A stretch of 24,219 nucleotides of DNA from a virus, in IMG/VR virus record IMGVR_UViG_3300020395_000099, positions 1-24,219 of that record. The stretch is one strand, 5' to 3'. Each line of letters starts with the position of its first letter. Within the stretch, counting starts at the first letter, position 1. Shown piece after piece: positions 8,165 to 15,709 of the stretch. A program made the translations under genes and the position numbers. The notes under the pieces were generated by a model. The model made no database searches and had not been told where the DNA came from. It worked only from the letters and a program-made list of their open reading frames with translations.

Positions 8165-10446
8165 GTTTAGAAGAATTTATAGAAGCACAACAAGCACTAG
8201 ATGGTTTAATTAAACATTTGTCTAATAAATATACAGAAAAATTTGAAAAATTAAATTTGTTTGGGAAAGAATTTATTGCAGATGACGCAACTTTTAGTGC
8301 TTTAGATGACATAGATTTTGATGACAGACATTTATTATTTCCTGAAGAATTTTTAAAACCTGGTCCAGGTAGTCCTGTTCCTGATTTGTGGGTAGATGAT
8401 TATAAAGTTGTATATGACATAGATGTAAGAGATGTAAGTCAAGTATTAAGAGAAGATTTAAGATTGCTTGTTACATTAGTTACAGAAGATGTTTTTATAG
8501 GCGATACAGATGTGTTAGAAAAAACTATTGTTAAAGGTTTTAGAATAGACATTGTAGATTCTCAATCAGCAGCAGGTACTATTACAGGATTTGGTTATAC
8601 CAGAACTACAGATAAACCTATGCTAGTTATTGAAATGAATCCAATATTAGGTCCAGAAGATAATTTTCTTTTACAACAAGGAAATTTTCTTGCAAATCCA
8701 TATATAGAAGAATTTTATCCACAAAATAGAAGTACAAGACTCGATGTATTAAAAGGCGAAATACCTTTAATTAATACACAAGAAGGTAACTATGAAAAGA
8801 AAATTGATATGCTTAAATTTCACACTACTGAAAATCCTTCTATAGGTCACAAACAAAAAGCCGATATGTTAAAAATGTTAGAAATATCTAAAAACGAAGA
8901 ATTGTCTTTTGCAGCAGACCTACCAACACCAAATCAAATAGATCGTGCAACAAATTTAATTGATATTGAAGATACACCTGAAGGTGTAGCATCAGATATA
9001 GTACCAGATGACATATCTAATATAGACACACCTACAAATGTAGTAGATGATGCTAGTGAAATAGAATTTATAGAACAAGCAGAAAAAGAAAAAATATTTA
9101 TTGCAAGTGAAGATTTGCCTATTGATGAAGATGTCCTTAAACAACAAGTTGGTGCAAGACAATTAGGTTATGGAGATGATGAACTTAAAATTATAGAAGG
9201 CACAGCATTCAAAGAAATTATGGACGATATGGACGCTAAAGGTATTAATAATTCAAATGTAGATATATATAGTTATATACCTGAAAGTGAAAGATTAACT
9301 CCTTATTTAATATTTATGGAAGATGTTAGAAACAGATGGTACACAGATGATTTTGTAGAGTATTTAGTTAAAGTTTCAGCAGGAGGTGCTTTTGAAAATA
9401 TAACTCCTAATAATTTACCTTTTTCTCCTGCTGCACAAATACACGAACACGCATTAAACATTTCTTTTAGGAGAGGTCCAAAACAATTTGATGATATGTT
9501 TGATGTTGTACTAGATGTTGATAAACAATTTATTGAATTAAGTCCTGAACGAATAAAAATAAAATATATAAATAATATATTTCCTGGTGGCAGTTACAAG
9601 GCATCTTTAGAAGATAGTACAAGAAGGTGGTTTGAAAATTTAGGAATGACACCTGAAGGCAAATGGTTGCCAGAAATTCAACAACAAATAAATGACAAAA
9701 TAGCATTTGATGACATTGTAAAAAACATAGACACACCTACAAATGAAGTAGATGACACACCTGGTGGTTCTCTGGGTGCAGCTAAGTTAAACGATCCATT
9801 AGTCTTTGACAGTTGGGTAGATAACTTAGGTAGAACAACTGCAAGTTTTGTAGATAACTTACCTTTAGAAACTGTTGTTAAAAATCGTGTTAAAAATTTA
9901 ATTACTACAAAAATAAAACAATTAAAAAAACCTGGTAGTTTACTTGTAAAATCAGTAGATGCTTGGGAATTTGGAGTAATAGGATTAATGGCTGCTGCTG
10001 TAGCATTTAATGAAATAGATGAAGTTCCAACAATAATTAATAATACAGCAATCAATATGTTTAATTCTATGACAGCACCTTATGGTATTGCTCCTGTAGA
10101 AAAAGAAGAATACGACATAGATTATGAATTTATTAATACAGTATTAGATACAGGTACTAAAGTTATGCCTACTGATATAATTATTGAAAAACTAAAACCA
10201 TACAGTTTAGAAGAAGGAGAAGATGTTATTTTGCCAGGCACAGGTGTAACAGCTACTACTGGAGCAAAACAACAATTTGAGCCATATGGAGAGGAATTGG
10301 CTAAACGAGCTAAAAAAACTGTTAATATGAAAAGAGATGAAGTTAAACAAAAAATCCTAGAAAGCAAAGGCGTACAAGAAGAAAAGATGTTTGAACAAAC
10401 AAAACCTAAGAAAAGTAGTGGTGGTGCAGGAGCTAAGATTTTATAA
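8161..10446 (+). CDS. Large internal virion-type protein of unknown function (761 aa)
   Basis: Starts at GTG 8161, preceded by AAAGGGG at 8148-8154 and sharing GTGA with the stop of the microprotein gene. I do not recognise the family. The N-terminal 190 residues look folded alpha/beta (VIEMNPILGPEDNFLLQQGN). Residues 260-310 form an acidic linker holding IDTPTNVVDD. A second folded block spans about 330-510, with HEHALNISFRRGPKQFDD near 424. IDTPTNEVDD then recurs near residue 523. A hydrophobic stretch, EFGVIGLMAAAVAF, at about 603-616 could insert into or cross a membrane. The C-terminus is Lys-rich and ends in Gly/Ser. The recurring linker suggests two domains bounded by the same hinge. 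The position among ejection-type proteins and the hydrophobic segment would suit a protein that enters the envelope, but this is inference. Confidence 0.62.
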   Translation: MSLEEFIEAQQALDGLIKHLSNKYTEKFEKLNLFGKEFIADDATFSALDDIDFDDRHLLFPEEFLKPGPGSPVPDLWVDDYKVVYDIDVRDVSQVLREDLRLLVTLVTEDVFIGDTDVLEKTIVKGFRIDIVDSQSAAGTITGFGYTRTTDKPMLVIEMNPILGPEDNFLLQQGNFLANPYIEEFYPQNRSTRLDVLKGEIPLINTQEGNYEKKIDMLKFHTTENPSIGHKQKADMLKMLEISKNEELSFAADLPTPNQIDRATNLIDIEDTPEGVASDIVPDDISNIDTPTNVVDDASEIEFIEQAEKEKIFIASEDLPIDEDVLKQQVGARQLGYGDDELKIIEGTAFKEIMDDMDAKGINNSNVDIYSYIPESERLTPYLIFMEDVRNRWYTDDFVEYLVKVSAGGAFENITPNNLPFSPAAQIHEHALNISFRRGPKQFDDMFDVVLDVDKQFIELSPERIKIKYINNIFPGGSYKASLEDSTRRWFENLGMTPEGKWLPEIQQQINDKIAFDDIVKNIDTPTNEVDDTPGGSLGAAKLNDPLVFDSWVDNLGRTTASFVDNLPLETVVKNRVKNLITTKIKQLKKPGSLLVKSVDAWEFGVIGLMAAAVAFNEIDEVPTIINNTAINMFNSMTAPYGIAPVEKEEYDIDYEFINTVLDTGTKVMPTDIIIEKLKPYSLEEGEDVILPGTGVTATTGAKQQFEPYGEELAKRAKKTVNMKRDEVKQKILESKGVQEEKMFEQTKPKKSSGGAGAKIL
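9022..9050 (+). repeat. Linker repeat copy 1 (29 bp)
   Basis: This 29-base stretch encodes IDTPTNVVDD and recurs at 9727-9755 with a single base change, inside the same gene. The two copies sit at the edges of a central domain of about 225 residues. Confidence 0.8.
9727..9755 (+). repeat. Linker repeat copy 2 (29 bp)
   Basis: Second copy of the repeat at 9022-9050, encoding IDTPTNEVDD. Such near-identity at DNA level in an otherwise diverged protein points to recent duplication or recombination between hinge segments. Confidence 0.8.
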
Positions 10447-12257
10447 TGTCATTTGAAGGTAGTAATTATGTAGGAGATTTAGCACTTTATTACGCTGCTA
10501 AAAAAATAGAAGCAGGTGCAAATAAAAGTATTAAAGACATAATATCTCCAACAGAACTTTACAGACAAAGGACAGGTAGAGGTCGTGCAACAAAATTTAG
10601 TCAAGGTGAAATACAACAAGCACAATATTTAGCAGATCGTTTAGTCAATACAGCACAAGCACAAACAAAACCAAGTGGTTATACAGAAAAAGATTTATTA
10701 AATAGTGTACAAAATGTTGCTAAAGAAATAATAGAAGTAGAAAAACAAGTAGGTAAATTACAAGTACCACCTGAAGCAACAGGTGTACAAGAAGCACAAA
10801 TGTTTCAAAATGCTTTAGATGAAGTAATGAAAAAAAGTGTTTTAAATACTTTGTCAGAAAGTGGTCAATTAGAAAGAGATACTTTTTTAAATGCTTTAGG
10901 TTTTAATGATGTAGCAGAAGGACCTGGAATACCTGTAACAAGCACAACAACAGATGAAATTACAGAAGAAGATTTAGTTGTAGAAGATAATGATGAAATA
11001 GTTGATGATGAAATAGTTGATGAAACAACTCCTACTACAACTACTACACCTATTACTCCAATTACAGGTAGTGGACAAATAACAAATACAGCTTTTACAG
11101 AATTTAATAATGTACCAGAGAATGGTTTGTTATGGAATGTGGGTGGTAATTTTTATATAGTGTATGAAGTACCTGGTTCACAAGGTGAAATATACGAAGG
11201 TAATCCTATTTATATGGCATACGAATTAAAAGACAATGATTTGTTTGCAGCAGGATTATTAACACAAGGAGAAACAGCACCACAACCTAACGCAACAATG
11301 GATCAAGCATTCTTTGATTCTATTGCAATAGTTACAGGTAATACTGACCAACTATCAGCAGAAATAGATAATCCATTTGCTAGTTTTGTAGAAACAATTA
11401 CAGAACAATCACAAGTAGCACCTTGGATTACAGACCCAGAAATGATTTCATTAATAGCTGAAGCTGCTGTAGAAGGTAGAACAGTTACAGATGCTGAGTG
11501 GCAAACAACTAATTGGTATCAAACACACAATGAAACTGAAAGAGAGTGGTTAAGAACTTATTATTCTGACCCATCAACAGCAACACAACTTACAACAGAT
11601 GCACAGATAGCAGTCGCTAACTCTTTACAAGCAGCAGGTGTATCTAATGCACCAGAAGCATTGATTAATTGGGTTGCAGGTAAGTATGTATCAGGAGAAT
11701 GGTCGCAGACATATACAACAGAACAAATTAGTTTATTTGCTGACCCATATGCTACAGGTAAAAGAGATTCAAGTTTTGAAAACTATTTATCTTCTACTGC
11801 TTTGACTGGTGTAGATAGAACTACAGAAAGAGAAAAAGAAGTAAGAGATTTATACGGCAAATGGTTAGGACCTACTCTTGGTAAATTAACTGACCAAGAA
11901 GCAGCAGAAATTGCAGGTAGATTAAGAGATGACCCAGATTATCAAGATCAGTTAGTACAATCTTTAAAACAATCAAGACTTGCTGCGTTTAATGCATACA
12001 CAAATCCAGAACTAACTTATGAGGATATTGCACGACCTTGGAGAAACTTAACAACTTCTGTATGGGGTCAGACAGCAGATGAAACACAAGGTTGGTGGCA
12101 GGAAATGGTTAAGTCTAATGACTTTGCACAAGCACAAAATACACTAAGAGAAAAAGGTTTAGAACAAAATATTACACAAGTTACAACAGATGCAACACAA
12201 GCATTACAACAAGCATTAGGACAAGGTACAGTAAGCCAGTTAGGAGTTAATGTATAA
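10446..12257 (+). CDS. Internal virion-type protein with acidic/Thr hinge (603 aa)
   Basis: Coupled to the previous gene by TAATG. Residues 1-165 are helical and Gln/Lys-rich. Residues 165-215 are an acidic then Thr/Pro-rich hinge containing DEIVD twice in tandem and a TTPTTTTTPITPIT stretch. A small beta-rich part follows (LLWNVGGNFYIVYEVPGSQG). The C-terminal 270 residues are helical and contain TDPEMISLIAEAAVEGRTV then TTNWYQTHNETEREWL, and later RPWRNLTTSVWGQTADE. From memory, blocks like 'D...I..L...A...G......L..T.WY..T...R.W' recur in uncharacterised internal or minor virion proteins of many marine and actinobacterial phages. I therefore call it a structural protein of the ejection set; the exact role is unknown. 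Confidence 0.66.
   Translation: MSFEGSNYVGDLALYYAAKKIEAGANKSIKDIISPTELYRQRTGRGRATKFSQGEIQQAQYLADRLVNTAQAQTKPSGYTEKDLLNSVQNVAKEIIEVEKQVGKLQVPPEATGVQEAQMFQNALDEVMKKSVLNTLSESGQLERDTFLNALGFNDVAEGPGIPVTSTTTDEITEEDLVVEDNDEIVDDEIVDETTPTTTTTPITPITGSGQITNTAFTEFNNVPENGLLWNVGGNFYIVYEVPGSQGEIYEGNPIYMAYELKDNDLFAAGLLTQGETAPQPNATMDQAFFDSIAIVTGNTDQLSAEIDNPFASFVETITEQSQVAPWITDPEMISLIAEAAVEGRTVTDAEWQTTNWYQTHNETEREWLRTYYSDPSTATQLTTDAQIAVANSLQAAGVSNAPEALINWVAGKYVSGEWSQTYTTEQISLFADPYATGKRDSSFENYLSSTALTGVDRTTEREKEVRDLYGKWLGPTLGKLTDQEAAEIAGRLRDDPDYQDQLVQSLKQSRLAAFNAYTNPELTYEDIARPWRNLTTSVWGQTADETQGWWQEMVKSNDFAQAQNTLREKGLEQNITQVTTDATQALQQALGQGTVSQLGVNV
10992..11021 (+). repeat. Tandem 15-bp repeat, two copies
   Basis: GATGAAATAGTTGAT occurs twice head to tail (10992-11006 and 11007-11021), encoding DEIVD-DEIVD at the start of the acidic/Thr hinge. 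Its size, a multiple of three, keeps the frame, as expected for slippage in a linker. Confidence 0.85.
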
Positions 12258-13084
12258 TGGCAACATACGCTGAATTAGCACAAAGTTTATATCCTAATAT
12301 GCCACCTGATATTCTTAGTATATTTGCTAGTGAGTGGGCAAGAACAGGCGACCCACAAGTAGCTATTGCAGAAGTTAGAAGAAGTGATGCTTATGAGATA
12401 GCATTTCCTGGTAACAAAAGACCTGATGGTACAGTTAAGTTTGATGAAGTAACTTATACAGGATTAAAAGAAAGTTACATAGGTACATTACAAGAGTATG
12501 GTATTCCAAGAAACACATCAGTAGATTTACTAACAGATAGATTTACAGGGCTTATAGAGGGTGAAGTGTCTGCTAGAGAATTTGCACAGAGAGTAGATGC
12601 TGTGTATCAAGGCATACAAGAAAACATACCAGAAGTTACAGAGTTTTATAGAGAAAATTTTGGATTAGAACTTACACCAGAAGCTATCTTTGTTGGTGCA
12701 TTAGACCCAACAGTAGGAGAGGAAATAGTTGCAGGTAGAATAACTACTGCACAGATTGGTGGAGAAGCAGCTAGAGCAGGGTTTCAAATATCAGGAGATT
12801 TTGCACAGAGATTACAAAGAGCTGGTATATCACAAGCACAAGCTAGACAGTTATTTACTACTGCACAAACAGAATTACCAAGATTACAAGAATTACAAAC
12901 TAGAGGTGGCGTAACTGATCCTGAACAATTTACATTAGAACAATTTACAGAAGCAGCAGTATTTCAAAGTCCTGAAGAAATAGAAGAAATACGAAGATTA
13001 GAGAGAGAAGAAGAATCTAGGTTTGCTCCTGTCGGTGGTGCTGCTAGGCGTGGTCGTAGAGTTACAGGATTAGTAGAAGAATAA
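12257..13084 (+). CDS. Probable minor virion protein (275 aa)
   Basis: Coupled by TAATG to the 603-aa gene. It is a helical protein with conserved-looking blocks: FASEWARTGDPQVAIAEVR then SDAYEIAFPGNKRPDG near residues 24-58 (pattern of W..TGDP..A....R.S..Y...FPG..R.DG), IGGEAARAGFQISGDFAQRL near 165-185, and a Gln/Glu-rich tail ending in a basic RRGRRVTGL. I recall the FPG..R.DG block next to the 603-aa type of protein in other phages, so the two probably belong together as a pair of internal or neck components. The ORF closes the long left operon; its TAA at 13082-13084 is only a few bases before the next promoter. No enzyme motif is visible. Confidence 0.62.
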   Translation: MATYAELAQSLYPNMPPDILSIFASEWARTGDPQVAIAEVRRSDAYEIAFPGNKRPDGTVKFDEVTYTGLKESYIGTLQEYGIPRNTSVDLLTDRFTGLIEGEVSAREFAQRVDAVYQGIQENIPEVTEFYRENFGLELTPEAIFVGALDPTVGEEIVAGRITTAQIGGEAARAGFQISGDFAQRLQRAGISQAQARQLFTTAQTELPRLQELQTRGGVTDPEQFTLEQFTEAAVFQSPEEIEEIRRLEREEESRFAPVGGAARRGRRVTGLVEE

Positions 13085-13087
13085 ACC

Positions 13088-13114
13088 TTGACATACTACA
13101 TATAGTGGTATAAT
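13088..13114 (+). promoter_or_regulatory. Sigma70-type promoter for leader RNA, scaffold and capsid
   Basis: A perfect -35 TTGACA (13088-13093) and a perfect -10 TATAAT (13109-13114) preceded by TGG, which makes an extended -10. The spacer is 15 bases, shorter than the usual 17; the extended -10 can compensate. Transcription should begin near 13120, right at the first strand of the structured RNA. The site lies just after the stop of the left operon and before the two proteins needed in the largest amounts, so a strong extra promoter makes sense here. Confidence 0.82.
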
Positions 13115-13115
13115 G

Positions 13116-13241
13116 AAATTGTCGCATAGTGGTAGTCTGCGAATATAAATTGACTCTGCACCTCCAGTTTATATCTGGCGTGTAAACTGTGTATTTCAAT
13201 TCGCCTAGTATCTGAATAGCCGAAAGTGGCTGACAATTTTT
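13116..13241 (+). ncRNA. Structured RNA of unknown class upstream of scaffold/capsid genes
   Basis: Pairing found by eye. The outer stem joins AAATTGTC (13116-13123) with GACAATTT (13232-13239), 8 bp. A hairpin GCA/TGC (13124-13126 with 13138-13140) has loop TAGTGGTAGTC. AATTGA (13148-13153) pairs with TCAATT (13196-13201) around a 7-bp hairpin CAGTTTA/TAAACTG (13165-13171 with 13183-13189). AGCC/GGCT (13218-13221 with 13228-13231) has loop GAAAGT and abuts the outer stem. The 13172-13182 loop contains GGCG (13177-13180), which can pair with CGCC (13202-13205) as a pseudoknot. An alternative 7-bp pairing ATATAAA/TTTATAT (13143-13149 with 13168-13174) excludes the middle helices. A U-run follows the outer stem, so this could be a free small RNA ending there or the 5' leader of the scaffold-capsid mRNA. 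If transcription starts near 13120 the outermost pairs are lost. I match it to no known class. Confidence 0.68.
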
Positions 13242-13259
13242 GTTATTCTTTATTATTAT

Positions 13260-13321
13260 TTGTCGCCTATCACATCATTATCCCAAGGGTGATGTAGCTA
13301 GTAGAAAACTTGGAGTAGGAG
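13260..13321 (+). promoter_or_regulatory. Scaffold leader: strand-mimic sequence, small hairpin and RBS
   Basis: TTGTCGCCTA at 13260-13269 repeats two parts of the upstream RNA: TTGTCGC (13119-13125, first strand of the outer stem) and TCGCCTA (13201-13207, which holds the pseudoknot strand). It could compete for the same partners. A 6-bp hairpin ACATCA/TGATGT (13272-13277 with 13290-13295) follows, then AGGAG at 13317-13321, five bases before the scaffold ATG. Whether this forms a switch is inference. Confidence 0.45.
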
Positions 13322-13326
13322 AAATA

Positions 13327-13782
13327 ATGGAAAACGAAGTAGAAAATACAGTAGGAGATATGCAAGAAGATAACAATGCGATTAAGCAAATGCGTGAGCG
13401 TATTAAAGAGCTTGAATCAGTAGAAAAAGAATTTAAGTCTGTACAGATGGCTAACGCTATCCAAGATGCAGGTTTTGATCCTGAATCTGGTGAAGGTAAA
13501 GCACTCAAAGACTTGTATAAAGGTGAGTTACAAGCAGATGCTATAAAAGAGTTTGCTTCTAACTATGGTTGGGGTGAAGTACCACCACAAGCAACACAAG
13601 AAGAACTACAGCGACAAAGAGTTGTTTCTAGTCAAGATAGTTTAGATACTGTAATAGAAGCATCAGTTCCTGTAGAACCTGTAGGTCTTGAGGATCAGAT
13701 TGCACAAGCACAAGCTGATGGTGATTGGCAGACAAGTTCTAATCTCAAAGCAGATAAATTAAAAAACCTATTAAAGAAGTAA
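13327..13782 (+). CDS. Capsid scaffolding protein
   Basis: This 151-residue protein is highly charged and helical. It has an acidic N-terminus, a coiled-coil-like heptad stretch (QMRERIKELESVEKEFKSVQ, about residues 20-45), the segment GFDPESGEGKALKDLYKGE, a Gln/Glu-rich middle and a basic C-terminal helix (NLKADKLKNLLKK). A small acidic coiled coil with a basic C-terminal helix directly before the major capsid gene is the usual form of a scaffold, which binds the capsid protein through its C-terminus and guides procapsid assembly. ATG 13327 has AGGAG five bases upstream; an in-frame TTG at 13240 lies in the leader RNA and lacks a ribosome binding site. The capsid gene starts 16 bases after the stop. 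The name rests on size, composition and place, not on a catalytic motif. Confidence 0.8.
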   Translation: MENEVENTVGDMQEDNNAIKQMRERIKELESVEKEFKSVQMANAIQDAGFDPESGEGKALKDLYKGELQADAIKEFASNYGWGEVPPQATQEELQRQRVVSSQDSLDTVIEASVPVEPVGLEDQIAQAQADGDWQTSSNLKADKLKNLLKK

Positions 13783-13797
13783 AGGAGAAAGATTTAA

Positions 13798-14736
13798 ATG
13801 GGTGCAGTATCAGGATTGGGAGATTCATACGATCTCCCCAATTATGTGGGTGAGTTATTTAACATAACTCCAAACGATACACCTTTTCTTTCTGCTATTG
13901 GTGGAATGACTGGAGGTAAATCAGTTACCTCTAAACAATTCACCTGGCAAACAGTTGATAATGCAGCAGCAGCTCAAACAGTAGTTGTTGAAGGTGCAGA
14001 TGCAACTTTCGCAGAGAGAAGCAGATCTGAAGTAACAAATGTTACTCAAATTATGCAATATGGTGTACACGTTTCTTACACAAAACAAGCAGCAACTGGC
14101 AACAAAAGTGGCGAATCTATACTAGGAAATCAACCAGTTCAAGATGAATTGGCTTTCCAGTTAGATATGGCTATGAAAAGAGCAGCCAGAGATATAGAAT
14201 ACTCTTTCCTAAGAGGTTCATATGTTGCAGACACAAACATAACAACAGCTAGAAAAACAAGAGGTATGTTATCAGCTATTTCTACTAACGAAGTAGCAGG
14301 TGGTAACGCAGCTCTTGACCAAGCTAAAGTTAATGCTTTAATGAAAGCTATGGCAGATTCAGGAGCTCCTTTTGAGCAACCTGTAATTTTTGCTAATGCC
14401 TTCCAAAAGCAAAAACTATCTTCAATTTATTCAAGTGCTTTATCACTTGCACCAAGAGATAGAAACTATGGTGGTGTTAATATCAACACTATAGAAACTG
14501 ACTTTGGTGAAGTAGGTATTGTCTATAGCAGACATTTACCAGCTGAAGATTTAATTTGTGTTGACCTTGCTTTTTGTAAACCAGTATTCTTAGACATTCC
14601 TGGAAAAGGACACTTCTTCGCAGAACCACTTGCACAAAGTGGTTCAGCTTATAAGTTCCAAATCTATGGAGAGGTCGGATTAGAATATGGTCCAGAGCAA
14701 TTCCACGGCAAAATTACATCACTATCTACTTCCTAA
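13798..14736 (+). CDS. Major capsid protein, SU10/DUF5309-like
   Basis: This 312-residue protein has the hallmarks of the SU10-type HK97-fold capsid family (DUF5309): an N-terminus with LPNYVGELFNITPNDTPFLS and IGGMTGGKSVTSKQFTWQT, a middle with QYGVHVSYTKQAA and a helix MAMKRAARDIEYSFLRGS (long spine helix), and a C-terminal beta part with DFGEVGIVYSRHLP and GEVGLEYGPEQFHGKI. It builds the icosahedral shell. AGGAG at 13783-13787 lies ten bases before the ATG. Codon choice differs from the neighbours, with visibly more C-ending codons such as TTC and AAC, as expected for the most highly expressed gene. A promoter sits upstream of the scaffold and a hairpin follows the stop, so scaffold and capsid may form their own abundant transcript. 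Confidence 0.93.
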   Translation: MGAVSGLGDSYDLPNYVGELFNITPNDTPFLSAIGGMTGGKSVTSKQFTWQTVDNAAAAQTVVVEGADATFAERSRSEVTNVTQIMQYGVHVSYTKQAATGNKSGESILGNQPVQDELAFQLDMAMKRAARDIEYSFLRGSYVADTNITTARKTRGMLSAISTNEVAGGNAALDQAKVNALMKAMADSGAPFEQPVIFANAFQKQKLSSIYSSALSLAPRDRNYGGVNINTIETDFGEVGIVYSRHLPAEDLICVDLAFCKPVFLDIPGKGHFFAEPLAQSGSAYKFQIYGEVGLEYGPEQFHGKITSLSTS

Positions 14737-14758
14737 TAAGTAGTTAGATAGTATATTT

Positions 14759-14790
14759 ATTAGAGGGAGATAAATACTTCTCCCTCTAGT
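14759..14790 (+). terminator. Hairpin after the capsid gene, no U-tract
   Basis: TAGAGGGAGA (14761-14770) pairs perfectly with TCTCCCTCTA (14779-14788) over an 8-base loop, and the stem can grow by two more pairs. No T-run follows; the next gene's ribosome binding site (GGAG, 14796-14799) starts a few bases on. It could be a weak or U-less terminator, or a barrier protecting the 3' end of the capsid mRNA while allowing some read-through to the connector gene. Confidence 0.7.
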
Positions 14791-14803
14791 AATATGGAGA
14801 TAT

Positions 14804-15709
14804 ATGGCAGCAGTAAGCACACTTGTAGATAGAATATACAGAGATTTTTTAAACAAACCAGATGATTTGTCTGCGTTTTCTCGTTTAGATGGAGCAATCA
14901 GTAGCACAACAAGTACATCAGTTGTGTATGAATCAGGATTATTTTCATCTGAAGAAGAAAACTTACTTGGATCTGGTGCATTAATAGAGATAGACCAAGA
15001 GATTATGTTAGTTACAGCAGCTAACACATCTACTAGAACATTGACAGTTGCTAGAGGTTATCAAGGCACAACTGCTGCAACACACGCTGATGAAGCCAAT
15101 ATATTTGTTAATCCAACATTTCCTCGTAAATCTGTATTTGATGCAGTAGCAGATAACATAGTTAGGTTATACCCAAGTCTTTATAATGTAACAACTACAA
15201 ATGTAACATCTAACAGTACATATCAAGAAGTACCTGCAAGTACAGTAGAGATACTTACTTCATATGTACAAAATGCAACAGGTAATCAGTACACATCTGC
15301 TGGAATACAATTACTTAGAGATTTTCCACCATCAAGTACAAATACTGCTGTACAGTTTTATAACACATCATTAGGCAAGACAGTATATTTGGTTGTAAAA
15401 AGAAAGTTTGTAAGACCTACTTCTGAATCTGTAGATTTAGCAACTGACTGTCTTATGGTAGATGAGTATGAGCAGATAGTTATGGTTGGTGCTGTAGCTG
15501 ACATTGTAGGTGCTACAGATGTAGATGCTTCAACACAAGAGTTTATTACAGAGAAACTAGCTGCTGAAAGTTATCCAGTAGGATCAGGAGAAAGACTTAG
15601 AAATGCACTACTTAGGCTTAGGTCATTGTTGATAGATGAAGCAAGAGGGAACTTGCGTTCTTTATATCCTGCTCCTGTATCAATAATGAACATAAACTAT
15701 AGTGCATAA
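14804..15709 (+). CDS. Head-tail connector (adaptor) protein
   Basis: 301 residues, with GGAG four bases before the ATG. After an N-terminal helix (TLVDRIYRDFLNKPDD) comes a beta-rich module, about residues 28-108: LIEIDQEIMLVTAANTSTRT, then LTVARGYQGTTAATHADEAN and IFVNPTF. The pattern E.I.E.M.VT....T.TV.RG..GT.AA.H......VNP.F is familiar from actinophage proteins placed between capsid and tail genes. A helical part (SVFDAVADNIVRLYPSLY), a beta part and C-terminal helices (GERLRNALLRLRSLLIDEAR) follow. It probably sits under the portal and joins head to tail. The stop overlaps the next start (TAATG). Confidence in a structural role is high; the exact ring position is inferred. Confidence 0.72.
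   Translation: MAAVSTLVDRIYRDFLNKPDDLSAFSRLDGAISSTTSTSVVYESGLFSSEEENLLGSGALIEIDQEIMLVTAANTSTRTLTVARGYQGTTAATHADEANIFVNPTFPRKSVFDAVADNIVRLYPSLYNVTTTNVTSNSTYQEVPASTVEILTSYVQNATGNQYTSAGIQLLRDFPPSSTNTAVQFYNTSLGKTVYLVVKRKFVRPTSESVDLATDCLMVDEYEQIVMVGAVADIVGATDVDASTQEFITEKLAAESYPVGSGERLRNALLRLRSLLIDEARGNLRSLYPAPVSIMNINYSA

Noticed and set aside
1063-10470. Similar starts of the 71-aa and 603-aa genes (TAATGTCATTT, MSF.G)
   Set aside because: Similarity ends after five residues, so I take it as chance and not as a shared domain.
13212-13240. Hammerhead ribozyme core
   Set aside because: CTGAATA, a hairpin and GAAA are present, but the G and A required after CTGAN are not in place and the GAAA lies in the hairpin loop.
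13115-13241. tRNA or tmRNA gene
   Set aside because: The first loop looks like a D-arm and the last hairpin takes the T-arm place, but there is no TTCRANNC loop, no recognisable anticodon arm and no CCA end, so I call it only a structured RNA.
13240-13326. N-terminal extension of the scaffold gene from a TTG
   Set aside because: It would lie in the leader, lacks a ribosome binding site, and AGGAG sits at the right distance from ATG 13327.
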